DNA of 8,348 nt from DATDYW01 sp036516995 (GTDB lineage: Bacteria > Patescibacteriota > Minisyncoccia > Phycocordibacterales > JAACPR01), in NCBI GenBank assembly GCA_036516995.1, contig DATDYW010000041.1, positions 1-8,348 on the forward strand, given 5' to 3'. The first letter of the stretch is position 1. Every line of letters starts with the position of its first letter. This document shows, in pieces, positions 1 to 6,396 of the stretch. The position numbers and the translations under genes are program-made. The notes below the pieces were generated by a model, which did not search any database, had not been told where the DNA came from, and saw nothing but the letters and a program-made list of their open reading frames with translations.

Positions 1-60
1 TTGCTCACGGAACCTATTTTCAAATTCCAAGCATAATGTCCCCATAAACTCGAGGTAATG

Positions 61-99
61 GCACCCTAACTACAAAGTCCGACTTTGTAGTTAGGGTGC
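61..99. repeat. 18-bp perfect hairpin with GTCCGAC core, upstream of dnaX
   Basis: The left arm gcaccctaactacaaagt (61-78) is the exact reverse complement of 82-99, leaving the 3-nt loop CCG. It ends 19 bases before the dnaX start codon, so it would lie in the dnaX leader if the promoter is further left. No T-run follows, so it is not a standard intrinsic terminator. The core aaGTCCGACtt recurs in hairpins at 4248-4272 and, reverse complemented, at 8175-8197. Its role is unknown; attenuator, transcript-end stabiliser or dispersed repeat are all possible. Confidence 0.8.
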
Positions 100-118
100 G
101 TGCTAAAGTTGGCAAGCA

Positions 119-1213
119 ATGACCGCCGCTAAGAAGGGGAAGGGCGGGGAAGCGGCAGGAGCCAAGAAGCACCACGCTCTGTACGCTAAATACCGCCCCA
201 AAACATTCGAGGACGTGATAGGGCAGGAGCACGTCACCGACGTGCTCGCCAAGGCCGTGGAGACGGAGCAGGTGAGCCACGCGTACCTCTTCTCCGGCTC
301 GCGTGGCACGGGAAAAACTTCGGTGGCCCGCATCCTCGCGCGCGAGCTCGGCACGGCGCCGGAAGACACGTACGAAATTGACGCCGCTTCCAACACCTCC
401 GTCGAGGACATCCGCGACCTCAACGAGTCCGTCTCCGTTTTGCCCTTCCGCTCGCCGAAGAAGGTCTACATCCTCGACGAGGTGCATATGCTCTCGAAGT
501 CGGCGTTCAACGCGCTGCTGAAAACTCTGGAGGAGCCGCCGTCGCACGTGGTCTTCGTGCTCGCGACCACCGAGCCCGAGAAGGTGCCCGAGACGGTGCT
601 CTCGCGCTGCGAGTGGTACCAGTTCAAGAAGCCGACGCACGCGATCTTGGTGAAGCACGTGGCCGAGGCGGCGGAGGGGGAGGGGCTCCGGTTCGCGCCC
701 GGATCGGCCGAGCTCGTGGCGACGCTCGCCCGGGGCTCGTTCCGCGACGCCCTCTCCACGCTGCAGAAGGTGTCGCACCTCGCTGGCGACGGCAAGGTTA
801 CCCGCGAGGAGGTGGAGAAGGTGACGGGCGCGCCGTCGCAGGAATTAGTTTTCGATTTTGTTCGAGCGATGGCACATCGCGACGCGGCGCACGGCCTCGA
901 CGTGCTCGGCCGCGCCGACGCCCAGGGTCTCGACCCAGAGGTCTTCGGCGAGCTGGCGCTCCGGGCGCTGCGCGGCGCGCTGCTCGCGAAGGTGGCGCCA
1001 AACTCTGCGCTCCTCGCCTCGGCGAGTGAAGAGGAAAAGACCTTCTACGCCTCGCTCGCCAAAGATCCCGCGAGCGGCCTCTCGTCGGACACCCTGGTGG
1101 CGCTGCTGCGCGGCCTCGACGAGGCCTCCACCGCCTCGCTGCCCGAGCTGCCGCTCGAGCTCGCCATTGTCTCGCTGGCCGAGGCGAGAGGGGGGGTGCA
1201 GGGGAGGGTATAG
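119..1213 (+). CDS. dnaX: DNA polymerase III subunit gamma (short DnaX, clamp-loader ATPase)
   Basis: This is the motor subunit of the clamp loader, which uses ATP to place the sliding clamp on primed DNA. The 364-residue protein opens with a Lys/Gly/Ala-rich tail, then the DnaX hallmark ALYAKYRPKTFEDVIGQ (about 20-36). It has Walker A GSRGTGKTS (60-68), Walker B VYILDEVH (116-123), sensor 1 around LATTEPEK (148-155), the SRC arginine-finger motif (162-164) and sensor 2 GSFRDAL (206-212). The chain ends just after the collar domain (LPELPLELAIVSL near 343-355). Known bacterial DnaX proteins usually carry a four-Cys zinc module between the Walker A helix and the EIDAASN motif. Here those motifs are joined by only a few residues and no such cysteines. 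The tau C-terminal domains that bind DnaB and the polymerase are also absent. ATG 119 is chosen because an in-frame stop (104-106) lies just upstream; no clear Shine-Dalgarno is seen. Confidence 0.95.
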   Translation: MTAAKKGKGGEAAGAKKHHALYAKYRPKTFEDVIGQEHVTDVLAKAVETEQVSHAYLFSGSRGTGKTSVARILARELGTAPEDTYEIDAASNTSVEDIRDLNESVSVLPFRSPKKVYILDEVHMLSKSAFNALLKTLEEPPSHVVFVLATTEPEKVPETVLSRCEWYQFKKPTHAILVKHVAEAAEGEGLRFAPGSAELVATLARGSFRDALSTLQKVSHLAGDGKVTREEVEKVTGAPSQELVFDFVRAMAHRDAAHGLDVLGRADAQGLDPEVFGELALRALRGALLAKVAPNSALLASASEEEKTFYASLAKDPASGLSSDTLVALLRGLDEASTASLPELPLELAIVSLAEARGGVQGRV

Positions 1214-1241
1214 GCCGCGACGCTCCGCGTCGCGGCCTTTT
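1212..1241 (+). terminator. Intrinsic terminator after dnaX
   Basis: An 11-bp perfect stem ggccgcgacgc (1213-1223) / gcgtcgcggcc (1227-1237) with a 3-nt loop is followed by TTTT and, shortly after, a second T-run. The dnaX stop codon TAG (1211-1213) abuts and enters the stem, so the gene ends in its own terminator. Confidence 0.9.
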
Positions 1242-1253
1242 CCCCATTTTTTA

Positions 1254-1286
1254 TTGGTGTTTCCTAGCCGAAAAAGCTAGACTAGC
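1254..1286 (+). promoter_or_regulatory. Possible promoter of the surface-protein gene, with small overlapping hairpins
   Basis: A weak candidate pair is TTGGTG (1254-1259) and TAGACT (1278-1283) with an 18-bp spacer, giving a leader of roughly 16 bases before the GTG start. The -10 lies within ctagc...gctag-a-ctagc (1264-1286), where the middle arm can pair with either side. The match to a sigma-70 type promoter is partial. The position between a strong terminator and a gene without a Shine-Dalgarno site is the main argument. Confidence 0.35.
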
Positions 1287-1305
1287 TCCGCGAACGTCTC
1301 TCATC

Positions 1306-4203
1306 GTGAAAAAACTCCTCCGCTCCGGTTTCGCCACCCCCGCCGCGATTATTCTCGCGAGCCTGCTCGTCGCCGGCGCGATGGTCTTCGCGCCGAGCAG
1401 CGTAACCGCTGTCAGTTGCGCTGTTTACGACGGCAACCAGACCACCTGCCAGGCGACCACAGGCTGCACCTGGGATGCCAATGTGAGCTGCTCCGCTTTC
1501 GACGGTGACTCCAGCGCCTGCACCGGTACCTCTGGCTGCACCTGGGACTCGACGAGCTGCACCGGGCCGACCGTCAACCCCGACTGCACAAACCAGAACG
1601 ATGCCTACGGCGGCTCCTGTGCGCTCAACGAGACTCAGACCAACTGCTCGTGGGCAGATCCCGACTGCTCCGGCGATGTTGCCTGCGATGCGGGCGACGC
1701 CACCGACCAGGCTACCTGCGAGGCAATCACCTACGGCTCGGGCATCTACCAGTGCGACGGCACCTACAACACCAACACCTGCTCCGGTACCTACGCCCCC
1801 GGCACCTGCTCCGGCACCTACGGCACGGGCAGCTGCTCTATTTACGCCGCCGACCAGACTACCTGCCAGGCAACCTCGGGCTGTAGCTGGGATGCTGCGA
1901 CCTGCTCTGCTTACAGCGGCGACCAGAGCGCGTGCCAGGCGCAGGTTGAGTGCACGTACCCGGGCAACCTCGGCGACTGTGGCATTTACAGCAGTGACGA
2001 ACCCACCTGCACCGCGACCTCCGGCTGCACGCCGAACACCACCCCTTGCTCGTGGGCAGATCCCGACTGCTCCGGCGATGTTGCCTGCGATGCGGGCGAC
2101 GCCACCGACCAGGCTACCTGCGAGGCAATCACCTACTTCTCCTGCTCCGGCAACTACGACGACGGTACCTGTTCTGGTGACGGCTGCTCTGGCACCTTTG
2201 ACACCACCGCGCCCACCGTCACCAACATCACCTCGGCTACTGCTAACGGCTCATACAACGCCGGCGACGCAATTTCCATCCAGATTACCTTCTCCGAGCC
2301 GGTCAACGTGGCCGGCACGCCCCAGCTCACCCTCGAGACGGGCGACACCGACCGTGCCGTCAACTACAGCTCCGGCACTGGTGGCCTCACGCTGACCTTC
2401 GCCTACACCGTCCAATCCGGCGACACCGCCGCCGACCTCGACTACACGGGCACCTCCGCGCTGGCGCTCAACGGCGGCACCATCAAGGACCCCTCTCTCA
2501 ACGCCGCCACGCTCACTCTCCCGTCTCCCGGCGCCGCCGGTTCGCTCGGCGCCAACAAAGCCCTAGTGATTGACACCACCGGGCCCACCGTCGCGCTGAC
2601 CGCGCCCGCCGACGGCGCGAGCGTCGCCGGTGCCTCGGTGACCGTCTCGGCGGACGCCTCCGACGGCGGCACCGGCGTGGCCGGCGTGCAGTTCAAGCGG
2701 AACACCAACACCGCCATTGGCGCCGAGGACACCACCTCCACATACGGTGTTACTTGGAACACCACCGGTCTCAGCGACGGCAGCCAGACCCTCATCGCCG
2801 TCGCCCGCGACGCCGCCGGCAACTACGCCACCTCGACCTCACGCACGGTGACTGTGGACAACACTGCGCCGACTGTGCTCAACGCCTCCTCCACCGCCGC
2901 CGCCGGCGCATACAACGAGGGCGACACCATCGACATCGACATCCAGTTCGCCGAGGCCGTCACCTCCACCGGCCTCGTCACGGTGACGCTCGAGACGGGC
3001 ACCACCGACCGCACCTGCACCTTCTCCGTCTCCGCCGCCACGTACGGCACCTGCGACTACACCGTCTCCACGGTCACCTCCAACGACACCTCCGCCGACC
3101 TCACCGTGGGGTCCATCTCGGGCACCATCGCTGATGCCGCCGGCAACGCGATGACCAGCTTCGCCCCCGCCACCAACCTAGCGGCGAACGAGGCAATCGT
3201 CATCGACACCACCGCCCCCACCATCACCCTCGATGCCCCGCTAGACGCTGCCGTCGTCGCCGGAGCCGCCGTCGCTCTCACTGCCACCCCCGCCGACACC
3301 AACCTCGTCGGCGTCCAGTTCAAGGTCGACGGCACCAACGAGGGCGCCGAGGACACCGCCGCCGCGTACGGCGTCACCTGGGACTCCACCGCCGTCATTG
3401 ACGGCGCGTACACCCTCGCCGCCGTCGCCCGCGACACCGCCGGCAACTACGCCACCGACACCGCCGCCGTCACCGTCACCAACGCGGTCGCCTCCGGCGG
3501 CGGCTCGCGGCCCTCGGTCACCACGTACACGTACGCCCCGGGGTACGAGTCGGCCGGGGAGGAGGACGACGACGCGGACGACGACGAAGGCGAGGACCAG
3601 GACGACGAGGACGAAGACGAAACACCGGAGGAGGGGGACGAGGCCGGCGCCGAGGGCCCCGCGTACTCCTTCCCCCGCGATCTCGAGGCCGGCGTCGAGG
3701 GCCCCGACGTCCGCGACCTCCAGCGCTTCCTCAACGCCCGCGGCTTCACCGTCGCCCCCGACGGCCCCGGCGCGCCCGGCAACGAGACCGACCTCTTCGG
3801 CGAGCGCACCCGCGCCGCCCTAGCTGCCTTCCAGCTCGCCAACGGCATTACCCCCGCCGCCGGGTACCTCGGGCCGGTCACCCGGGCCCTCATCGCGGGC
3901 ATCGATGGCGCCGCGCCGGCCGCGGCGCCTGCCCCCGCCGTCCTCGGCGCCGCCGCCGCCCCCGCCTTCCCCCGCGACCTCGAGCTCGGCGACACGGGGG
4001 AGGACGTCAGAAGCCTCCAGGTCTTCCTCAACGCCCGCGGCTTCACCGTCGCCGGTGCGGGCCCCGGCTCCCCGGGCCAGGAGACCGCCATGTTCGGCTA
4101 CGCCACCCGCGCCGCGCTCGCGCGGTTCCAGGCGGCCAGCGGCATCAGCCCGGCCGCCGGCTACCTCGGCCCCCGGACGCGGGCGGCCGTCGCGGGTTTT
4201 TAA
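1306..4203 (+). CDS. Secreted Cys-rich, Ig-like repeat surface protein with two peptidoglycan-binding domains
   Basis: This is a 965-residue predicted exported, cell-wall-bound protein. Residues 1-35 form a signal peptide (KK-rich start, hydrophobic core about 13-29, likely cleavage after VTA). Residues 38-294 hold 32 cysteines in regular spacings, an even number that suits disulfides outside the cytoplasm. Two tandem pairs follow: an adhesin-like repeat starting DTTAPTV (about 299-422 and 518-633), each followed by a bacterial Ig-like domain (about 423-517 and 634-726, ending RDxAGNYAT...TVTV). An acidic Asp/Glu stretch (752-783) links to two PGBD-type modules (789-865 and 888-965) that share LNARGFTVA and PAAGYLGP. 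PGBD modules bind peptidoglycan, so the C-terminus probably anchors the protein while the Cys and Ig parts point outward. The start is GTG with no Shine-Dalgarno. Adhesion, structure or contact with a host cell are guesses; no enzyme motif is seen. The domain types are recognised by pattern, not by search. Confidence 0.85.
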   Translation: MKKLLRSGFATPAAIILASLLVAGAMVFAPSSVTAVSCAVYDGNQTTCQATTGCTWDANVSCSAFDGDSSACTGTSGCTWDSTSCTGPTVNPDCTNQNDAYGGSCALNETQTNCSWADPDCSGDVACDAGDATDQATCEAITYGSGIYQCDGTYNTNTCSGTYAPGTCSGTYGTGSCSIYAADQTTCQATSGCSWDAATCSAYSGDQSACQAQVECTYPGNLGDCGIYSSDEPTCTATSGCTPNTTPCSWADPDCSGDVACDAGDATDQATCEAITYFSCSGNYDDGTCSGDGCSGTFDTTAPTVTNITSATANGSYNAGDAISIQITFSEPVNVAGTPQLTLETGDTDRAVNYSSGTGGLTLTFAYTVQSGDTAADLDYTGTSALALNGGTIKDPSLNAATLTLPSPGAAGSLGANKALVIDTTGPTVALTAPADGASVAGASVTVSADASDGGTGVAGVQFKRNTNTAIGAEDTTSTYGVTWNTTGLSDGSQTLIAVARDAAGNYATSTSRTVTVDNTAPTVLNASSTAAAGAYNEGDTIDIDIQFAEAVTSTGLVTVTLETGTTDRTCTFSVSAATYGTCDYTVSTVTSNDTSADLTVGSISGTIADAAGNAMTSFAPATNLAANEAIVIDTTAPTITLDAPLDAAVVAGAAVALTATPADTNLVGVQFKVDGTNEGAEDTAAAYGVTWDSTAVIDGAYTLAAVARDTAGNYATDTAAVTVTNAVASGGGSRPSVTTYTYAPGYESAGEEDDDADDDEGEDQDDEDEDETPEEGDEAGAEGPAYSFPRDLEAGVEGPDVRDLQRFLNARGFTVAPDGPGAPGNETDLFGERTRAALAAFQLANGITPAAGYLGPVTRALIAGIDGAAPAAAPAPAVLGAAAAPAFPRDLELGDTGEDVRSLQVFLNARGFTVAGAGPGSPGQETAMFGYATRAALARFQAASGISPAAGYLGPRTRAAVAGF
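1645..1734 (+). repeat. 90-bp exact direct repeat, copy 1 (within the surface-protein gene)
   Basis: This is identical base for base to 2047-2136, and the match stops at both ends. The 402-base offset equals 134 codons, so both copies read in the same frame. It encodes residues 114-143, with cysteines at 114, 121, 127 and 138 and an Asp-rich stretch (DPDCSGDVACDAGD). Confidence 0.95.
2047..2136 (+). repeat. 90-bp exact direct repeat, copy 2
   Basis: This is the second identical copy, encoding residues 248-277. The absence of even silent differences contrasts with the diverged Ig and PGBD repeats of the same gene and points to a recent duplication or gene conversion. Confidence 0.95.
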
Positions 4204-4247
4204 TCGCGGGAGGGCTCCCCTCGGGCCGCAAGCCGTGACCCCGTGAA

Positions 4248-4272
4248 CCCTATGAGGTCCGACCTCAAAGGG
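4248..4272. repeat. Border hairpin with GTCCGAC core, downstream of the surface-protein gene
   Basis: ccct-a-tgaggt / CCG / acctca-a-aggg forms a 10-bp stem interrupted by one A-A mismatch, 44 bases after the stop codon. The loop and closing pairs (GTCCGAC) are the same as in the hairpin at 61-99, while the stem sequence differs but still pairs. No T-run follows on either strand. Confidence 0.65.
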
Positions 4273-4309
4273 CCACGGAGGGGGCGCGGTGTACAGCGGC
4301 GCGGCTCTC

Positions 4310-4339
4310 TCAGAAAGGAAAAGCGCCCGCGGGGGCGCT
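4310..4339 (-). terminator. Intrinsic terminator of the small minus-strand gene
   Basis: Read on the minus strand, a 7-bp stem AGCGCCC / GGGCGCT (4339-4322) with a 4-nt loop is followed by TTTTCCTTT. Two bases of the gene's TAG stop codon (4340-4338) are part of the stem. Confidence 0.8.
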
Positions 4340-4628
4340 ACTTGCCGTCGTCCGGCTGAACGGTCTGGAGCGTGGCCTCCATAAAGATTGGCAGGAAGCC
4401 GCGCTGGTGAACTCCGACCTTGAGCAGCACCCCGCTGCCGCTGCTCGCCCCGGCGAATCCCACCGCCCGGACGTCGATGCGGACGCCGGACTCCAGATCC
4501 TCCTGGCTGCGCCAGAACTGGCCGCTGGCGAGCGCCTCGGGCGAGACGCCGTCGAGCGTCTCGAACACGGCGCCCAGCATCTTCCGGCGAACCACGCCGT
4601 CGAGATTCGTAATCACAATGGTGTGCAT
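4338..4628 (-). CDS. Small protein of unknown function (96 residues)
   Basis: I do not recognise a family. The proposed protein starts MHTIVITNLDGVVRRK and ends ATLQTVQPDDGK. It has a mixed pattern of short hydrophobic strands (TIVITNL, IDVRAVGF, GVLLKVGV) and polar loops, no signal peptide, no membrane segment and no cysteine, so a small soluble alpha/beta cytoplasmic protein is likely. The frame stays open further upstream, to a possible ATG near 4847. That extension would run through the large inverted repeat at 4677-4725 and reads like translated non-coding DNA, so the ATG at 4628 is preferred. A purine-rich GGAAGAGG lies about 14 bases before it, further than usual for a Shine-Dalgarno. 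A good terminator placed exactly at its stop codon supports it as a real transcribed gene. Confidence 0.6.
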   Translation of the reverse strand: MHTIVITNLDGVVRRKMLGAVFETLDGVSPEALASGQFWRSQEDLESGVRIDVRAVGFAGASSGSGVLLKVGVHQRGFLPIFMEATLQTVQPDDGK

Positions 4629-4676
4629 TTGCGCCGAGTTTGCCTCTTCCGTTGGCCGGGTGCAAATTTGGAACCG

Positions 4677-4725
4677 GCATAGATTTTGACACTCCGCCAC
4701 GCTTGAGGAGTGCCAAAATCTATGC
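4677..4725. promoter_or_regulatory. Large inverted repeat in the divergent spacer (operator or RNA hairpin)
   Basis: The arms 4677-4695 (gcatagattttgacactcc) and 4707-4725 pair over 19 positions with one difference around an 11-nt loop. On the minus strand that difference is a G-U wobble, so the minus transcript folds fully; on the plus strand it is an A-C mismatch. It sits 49 bases upstream of the minus-strand gene and about 200 bases upstream of the flavoenzyme gene. The inner TTGACACTC...GAGTGCCAA resembles the CIRCE operator of HrcA, but the spacer is 13 rather than 9 bases. No T-run follows. Confidence 0.6.
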
Positions 4726-4863
4726 AAGCCACTTTCCTTTAGCCGAAACATCCTTTGGCGGCTCTCTGGCCTCGGCGCGCGTGGGTGGCGAGGGGCGCTA
4801 TCCGTCGTGGCGTCCGCGCGGCAGAGCAAAACCCGCCTACTCCTCAAAGGTGAAGCTCCTCTG

Positions 4864-4873
4864 TGGTATATAT
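4864..4873 (+). promoter_or_regulatory. Extended -10 promoter of the flavoenzyme gene
   Basis: TGGTATATAT fits an extended -10 (TGN plus TATATA at 4867-4872). No convincing -35 is seen 16-18 bases upstream. It lies about 50 bases before the start codon in a locally AT-rich stretch. Confidence 0.5.
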
Positions 4874-4906
4874 GAACTAACTAGCTCATCGAAATTGAAA
4901 CAGAAG

Positions 4907-4912
4907 AAAGGA
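4907..4912 (+). promoter_or_regulatory. Shine-Dalgarno site that supports start 4924
   Basis: AAAGGA in gaagaaaggaaatc lies 11 bases before ATG 4924. It is one of only two clear Shine-Dalgarno sites in the window. Confidence 0.65.
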
Positions 4913-4923
4913 AATCACCAACA

Positions 4924-6321
4924 ATGACACCAGAAGTTATTCCGGCAGTTCCGGAAATCATCCAAGGCGGAATGGGGGTCTACATCTCCAGCCCGTTCTT
5001 GGCAAATGCCGTTTCTTGTAACGGGGCCTTGGGCACGGTATCGGGAGTCGCGGCCGAGCGTATACTGGCTCGTGTTCTAGGAAGAGGGGACATCGGCGGG
5101 CACTACCGAAGGGCCTTGTCGCGTTTCCCTTTTCCCAGGGTCGCAGAGCAGGTCCTCGATGCTTACTACATTGAGGAAGGCAACCCGAAAGGCCTGGCGC
5201 CAAAAAACGCGCCGTTATTCGCGGTGAATCCTTCAGAGAGTCTCATTGCCCTGACGGTTTGCGCAAATTACGCATTCGTTTATCTGGCGAAAGAGGGGCA
5301 CGGAAACCCGGTGAGCATCAACTACCTAGAAAAGATAGCGATGCCTCACGTATACGCCATCACGGGCGCGATGCTTGCCGGCGTAGATTTCATAACCGTG
5401 GGCGCGGGCATACCGCTTCAAATTCCCGGGGTTATCACCGACCTTGCTGAAGGCGAAACAGCAATCTACCGCGTGCCCGTCACCGGCACGAATATCACGA
5501 ACCACACCATGAGCTTCGATCCGGAAGCTTTCTTCGGAGAAAAACTTCCTCCCCTGAAAAGACCCGGTTTCATTCCGATAATTGCGTCAAACCTTCTGGC
5601 GTCACTTCTTATTAAGAGATTGCCGAAAGGAAGCATCCACGGATTCGTCATTGAAGAGCCGACGGCCGGGGGGCACAACGCTCCGCCCAGAAAAGGCGGA
5701 GTATACGGCCCAAAAGATGAGGTCAACTACGCCGAAATTGCGAAGTTCGGCTTACCGTTCTGGATCGGCGGCGGCAAGGCCTCTCCGGGAGAATTGAGGT
5801 GGGCAAAATCTGTGGGCGCGGCCGGGATTCAGGCGGGCTCAATCTTCGCCCTCGCTGAAGAATCGGGGATGGACCCGGCAATCCGCCGGGAAATCCGCAG
5901 GCTCGGCTTTGGGGGAAAACTGGAAGTCAGGACAGATACGAAGGCATCCCCCACGGGGTTCCCTTTCAAGGTGGCTGTCCTGCCAGGATCCTTGTCCGAA
6001 GAGAGTGTGTATCTCTCCCGAAACAAGGTCTGCGATCAGGGGGCTCTTAGGACCCTGTTTGATCAGGGCGACGGGTCAATCGGGTACCGTTGCCCGGGAG
6101 AGCCCGTGGCGCTATACCTAAAGAAACTCGGTAAGCTTGAAGAAACCGAGGGGGTGCGTTGCCTCTGCAACGGCCTCATGGCCACTGCCGGTTTATTGGG
6201 AGATGAAGAAGAAGCCCCCATAGTGACCATGGGGGACGATGTCGGATTCCTAAGGTTCCTTATGCGTCGCGGCGGAGACTCCTACGGAGTAGCCGAGGCG
6301 CTCAACTATCTGTCGGGTTAG
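4924..6321 (+). CDS. Nitronate monooxygenase-like FMN-dependent oxidoreductase (2-nitropropane dioxygenase family)
   Basis: This 465-residue TIM-barrel flavoprotein is probably cytosolic. Seen motifs are IIQGGMGV near the N-terminus (12-19), the family's first flavin-contact strand; FVIEEPTAGGHNAPPR (241-256), matching the AGGH motif whose His acts in catalysis in characterised nitronate monooxygenases (here H251); WIGGGKASP (280-288) and GAAGIQAGSIFALAEESG (298-315), matching the FMN-phosphate loops. Family members with known activity oxidise alkyl nitronates; related proteins reduce enoyl or quinone substrates or act in polyketide systems, so the true substrate is unknown. The protein is about 100 residues longer than typical class I enzymes. 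The C-terminal part has cysteines at 370, 390, 413 and 415 (VRCLCNGLMATAGL), perhaps structural or metal-binding. It has its own promoter and terminator, so it is monocistronic. Its DNA is visibly richer in A+T and uses codons such as ATA, AAA and GAA more than its neighbours, which suggests separate acquisition. Confidence 0.82.
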   Translation: MTPEVIPAVPEIIQGGMGVYISSPFLANAVSCNGALGTVSGVAAERILARVLGRGDIGGHYRRALSRFPFPRVAEQVLDAYYIEEGNPKGLAPKNAPLFAVNPSESLIALTVCANYAFVYLAKEGHGNPVSINYLEKIAMPHVYAITGAMLAGVDFITVGAGIPLQIPGVITDLAEGETAIYRVPVTGTNITNHTMSFDPEAFFGEKLPPLKRPGFIPIIASNLLASLLIKRLPKGSIHGFVIEEPTAGGHNAPPRKGGVYGPKDEVNYAEIAKFGLPFWIGGGKASPGELRWAKSVGAAGIQAGSIFALAEESGMDPAIRREIRRLGFGGKLEVRTDTKASPTGFPFKVAVLPGSLSEESVYLSRNKVCDQGALRTLFDQGDGSIGYRCPGEPVALYLKKLGKLEETEGVRCLCNGLMATAGLLGDEEEAPIVTMGDDVGFLRFLMRRGGDSYGVAEALNYLSG

Positions 6322-6340
6322 CGTTCGGCAAATACCCCGC

Positions 6341-6377
6341 GCCGCCGTTTTACATCGGCGGCTTTTCTGTGATTTTT
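6341..6377 (+). terminator. Intrinsic terminator of the flavoenzyme gene
   Basis: A 7-bp stem gccgccg (6341-6347) / cggcggc (6356-6362) with an 8-nt loop is followed by TTTT, and then a second T-run at 6373-6377. It begins 20 bases after the stop codon. Confidence 0.85.
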
Positions 6378-6396
6378 GTTGCCGGGCTTGGAATCG
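6377..6396. repeat. 20-bp direct copy of the tRNA-Gln 3' end
   Basis: tgttgccgggcttggaatcg is identical to 6563-6582, which covers the discriminator base, 3' acceptor strand, 3' T-stem and most of the T-loop of the tRNA-Gln gene. The offset is 186 bases in the same orientation. A tRNA 3'-end duplication of this kind is the form left by integrases using a tRNA gene as attachment site, but no integrase gene is present here. Confidence 0.85.

Larger units (their letters stand above)
4629..4923. other. Divergent intergenic spacer
   Basis: This 295-bp spacer lies between the small minus-strand gene and the flavoenzyme gene. It contains the inverted repeat at 4677-4725 and, near the right end, an AT-rich stretch with a promoter and Shine-Dalgarno site. 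The middle part (about 4730-4840) shows open frames on both strands but nothing that looks like protein, and I see no further gene there. Confidence 0.6.

Noticed and set aside
32..37. CATAAT as a dnaX promoter -10
   Set aside because: It is one base from the consensus, but no -35 element lies at 16-18 bases upstream and the window starts too close to judge.
20..778. Long open frame on the minus strand across dnaX
   Set aside because: It is a shadow of the GC-rich dnaX frame: an Arg- and Leu-rich sequence without domain motifs, lying opposite clear DnaX motifs.
1306..1420. Lipoprotein signal (lipobox) at AVSC
   Set aside because: The residue three before the Cys is Ala rather than Leu/Val/Ile, and this Cys is the first member of the Cys repeat; ordinary signal peptidase cleavage after VTA fits better.
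1645..1692. EF-hand or dockerin calcium loop in the DPDCSGDVACDAGD unit
   Set aside because: Asp/Ser at positions 1, 3 and 5, Gly at 6 and Val at 8 fit, but the acidic residue needed at position 12 is at position 11, and the loop contains cysteines.
3820..4716. Minus-strand open frame of about 298 codons over the PGBD end and the small gene
   Set aside because: It has low-complexity Gly/Arg/Ala composition, crosses the border hairpin and both gene ends, and lies opposite well-recognised PGBD modules.
4629..4730. tRNA-Leu-like words (GTGGCGGAGTG, GGTTCC...GCACCC) on the minus strand
   Set aside because: No acceptor stem, anticodon arm or T-stem can be formed; the region instead folds as one long hairpin.
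4640..4927. Plus-strand open frame leading into the flavoenzyme gene
   Set aside because: It runs through the large inverted repeat and the promoter, overlaps the Shine-Dalgarno and start of the next gene, and has no own start signal or recognisable motif.
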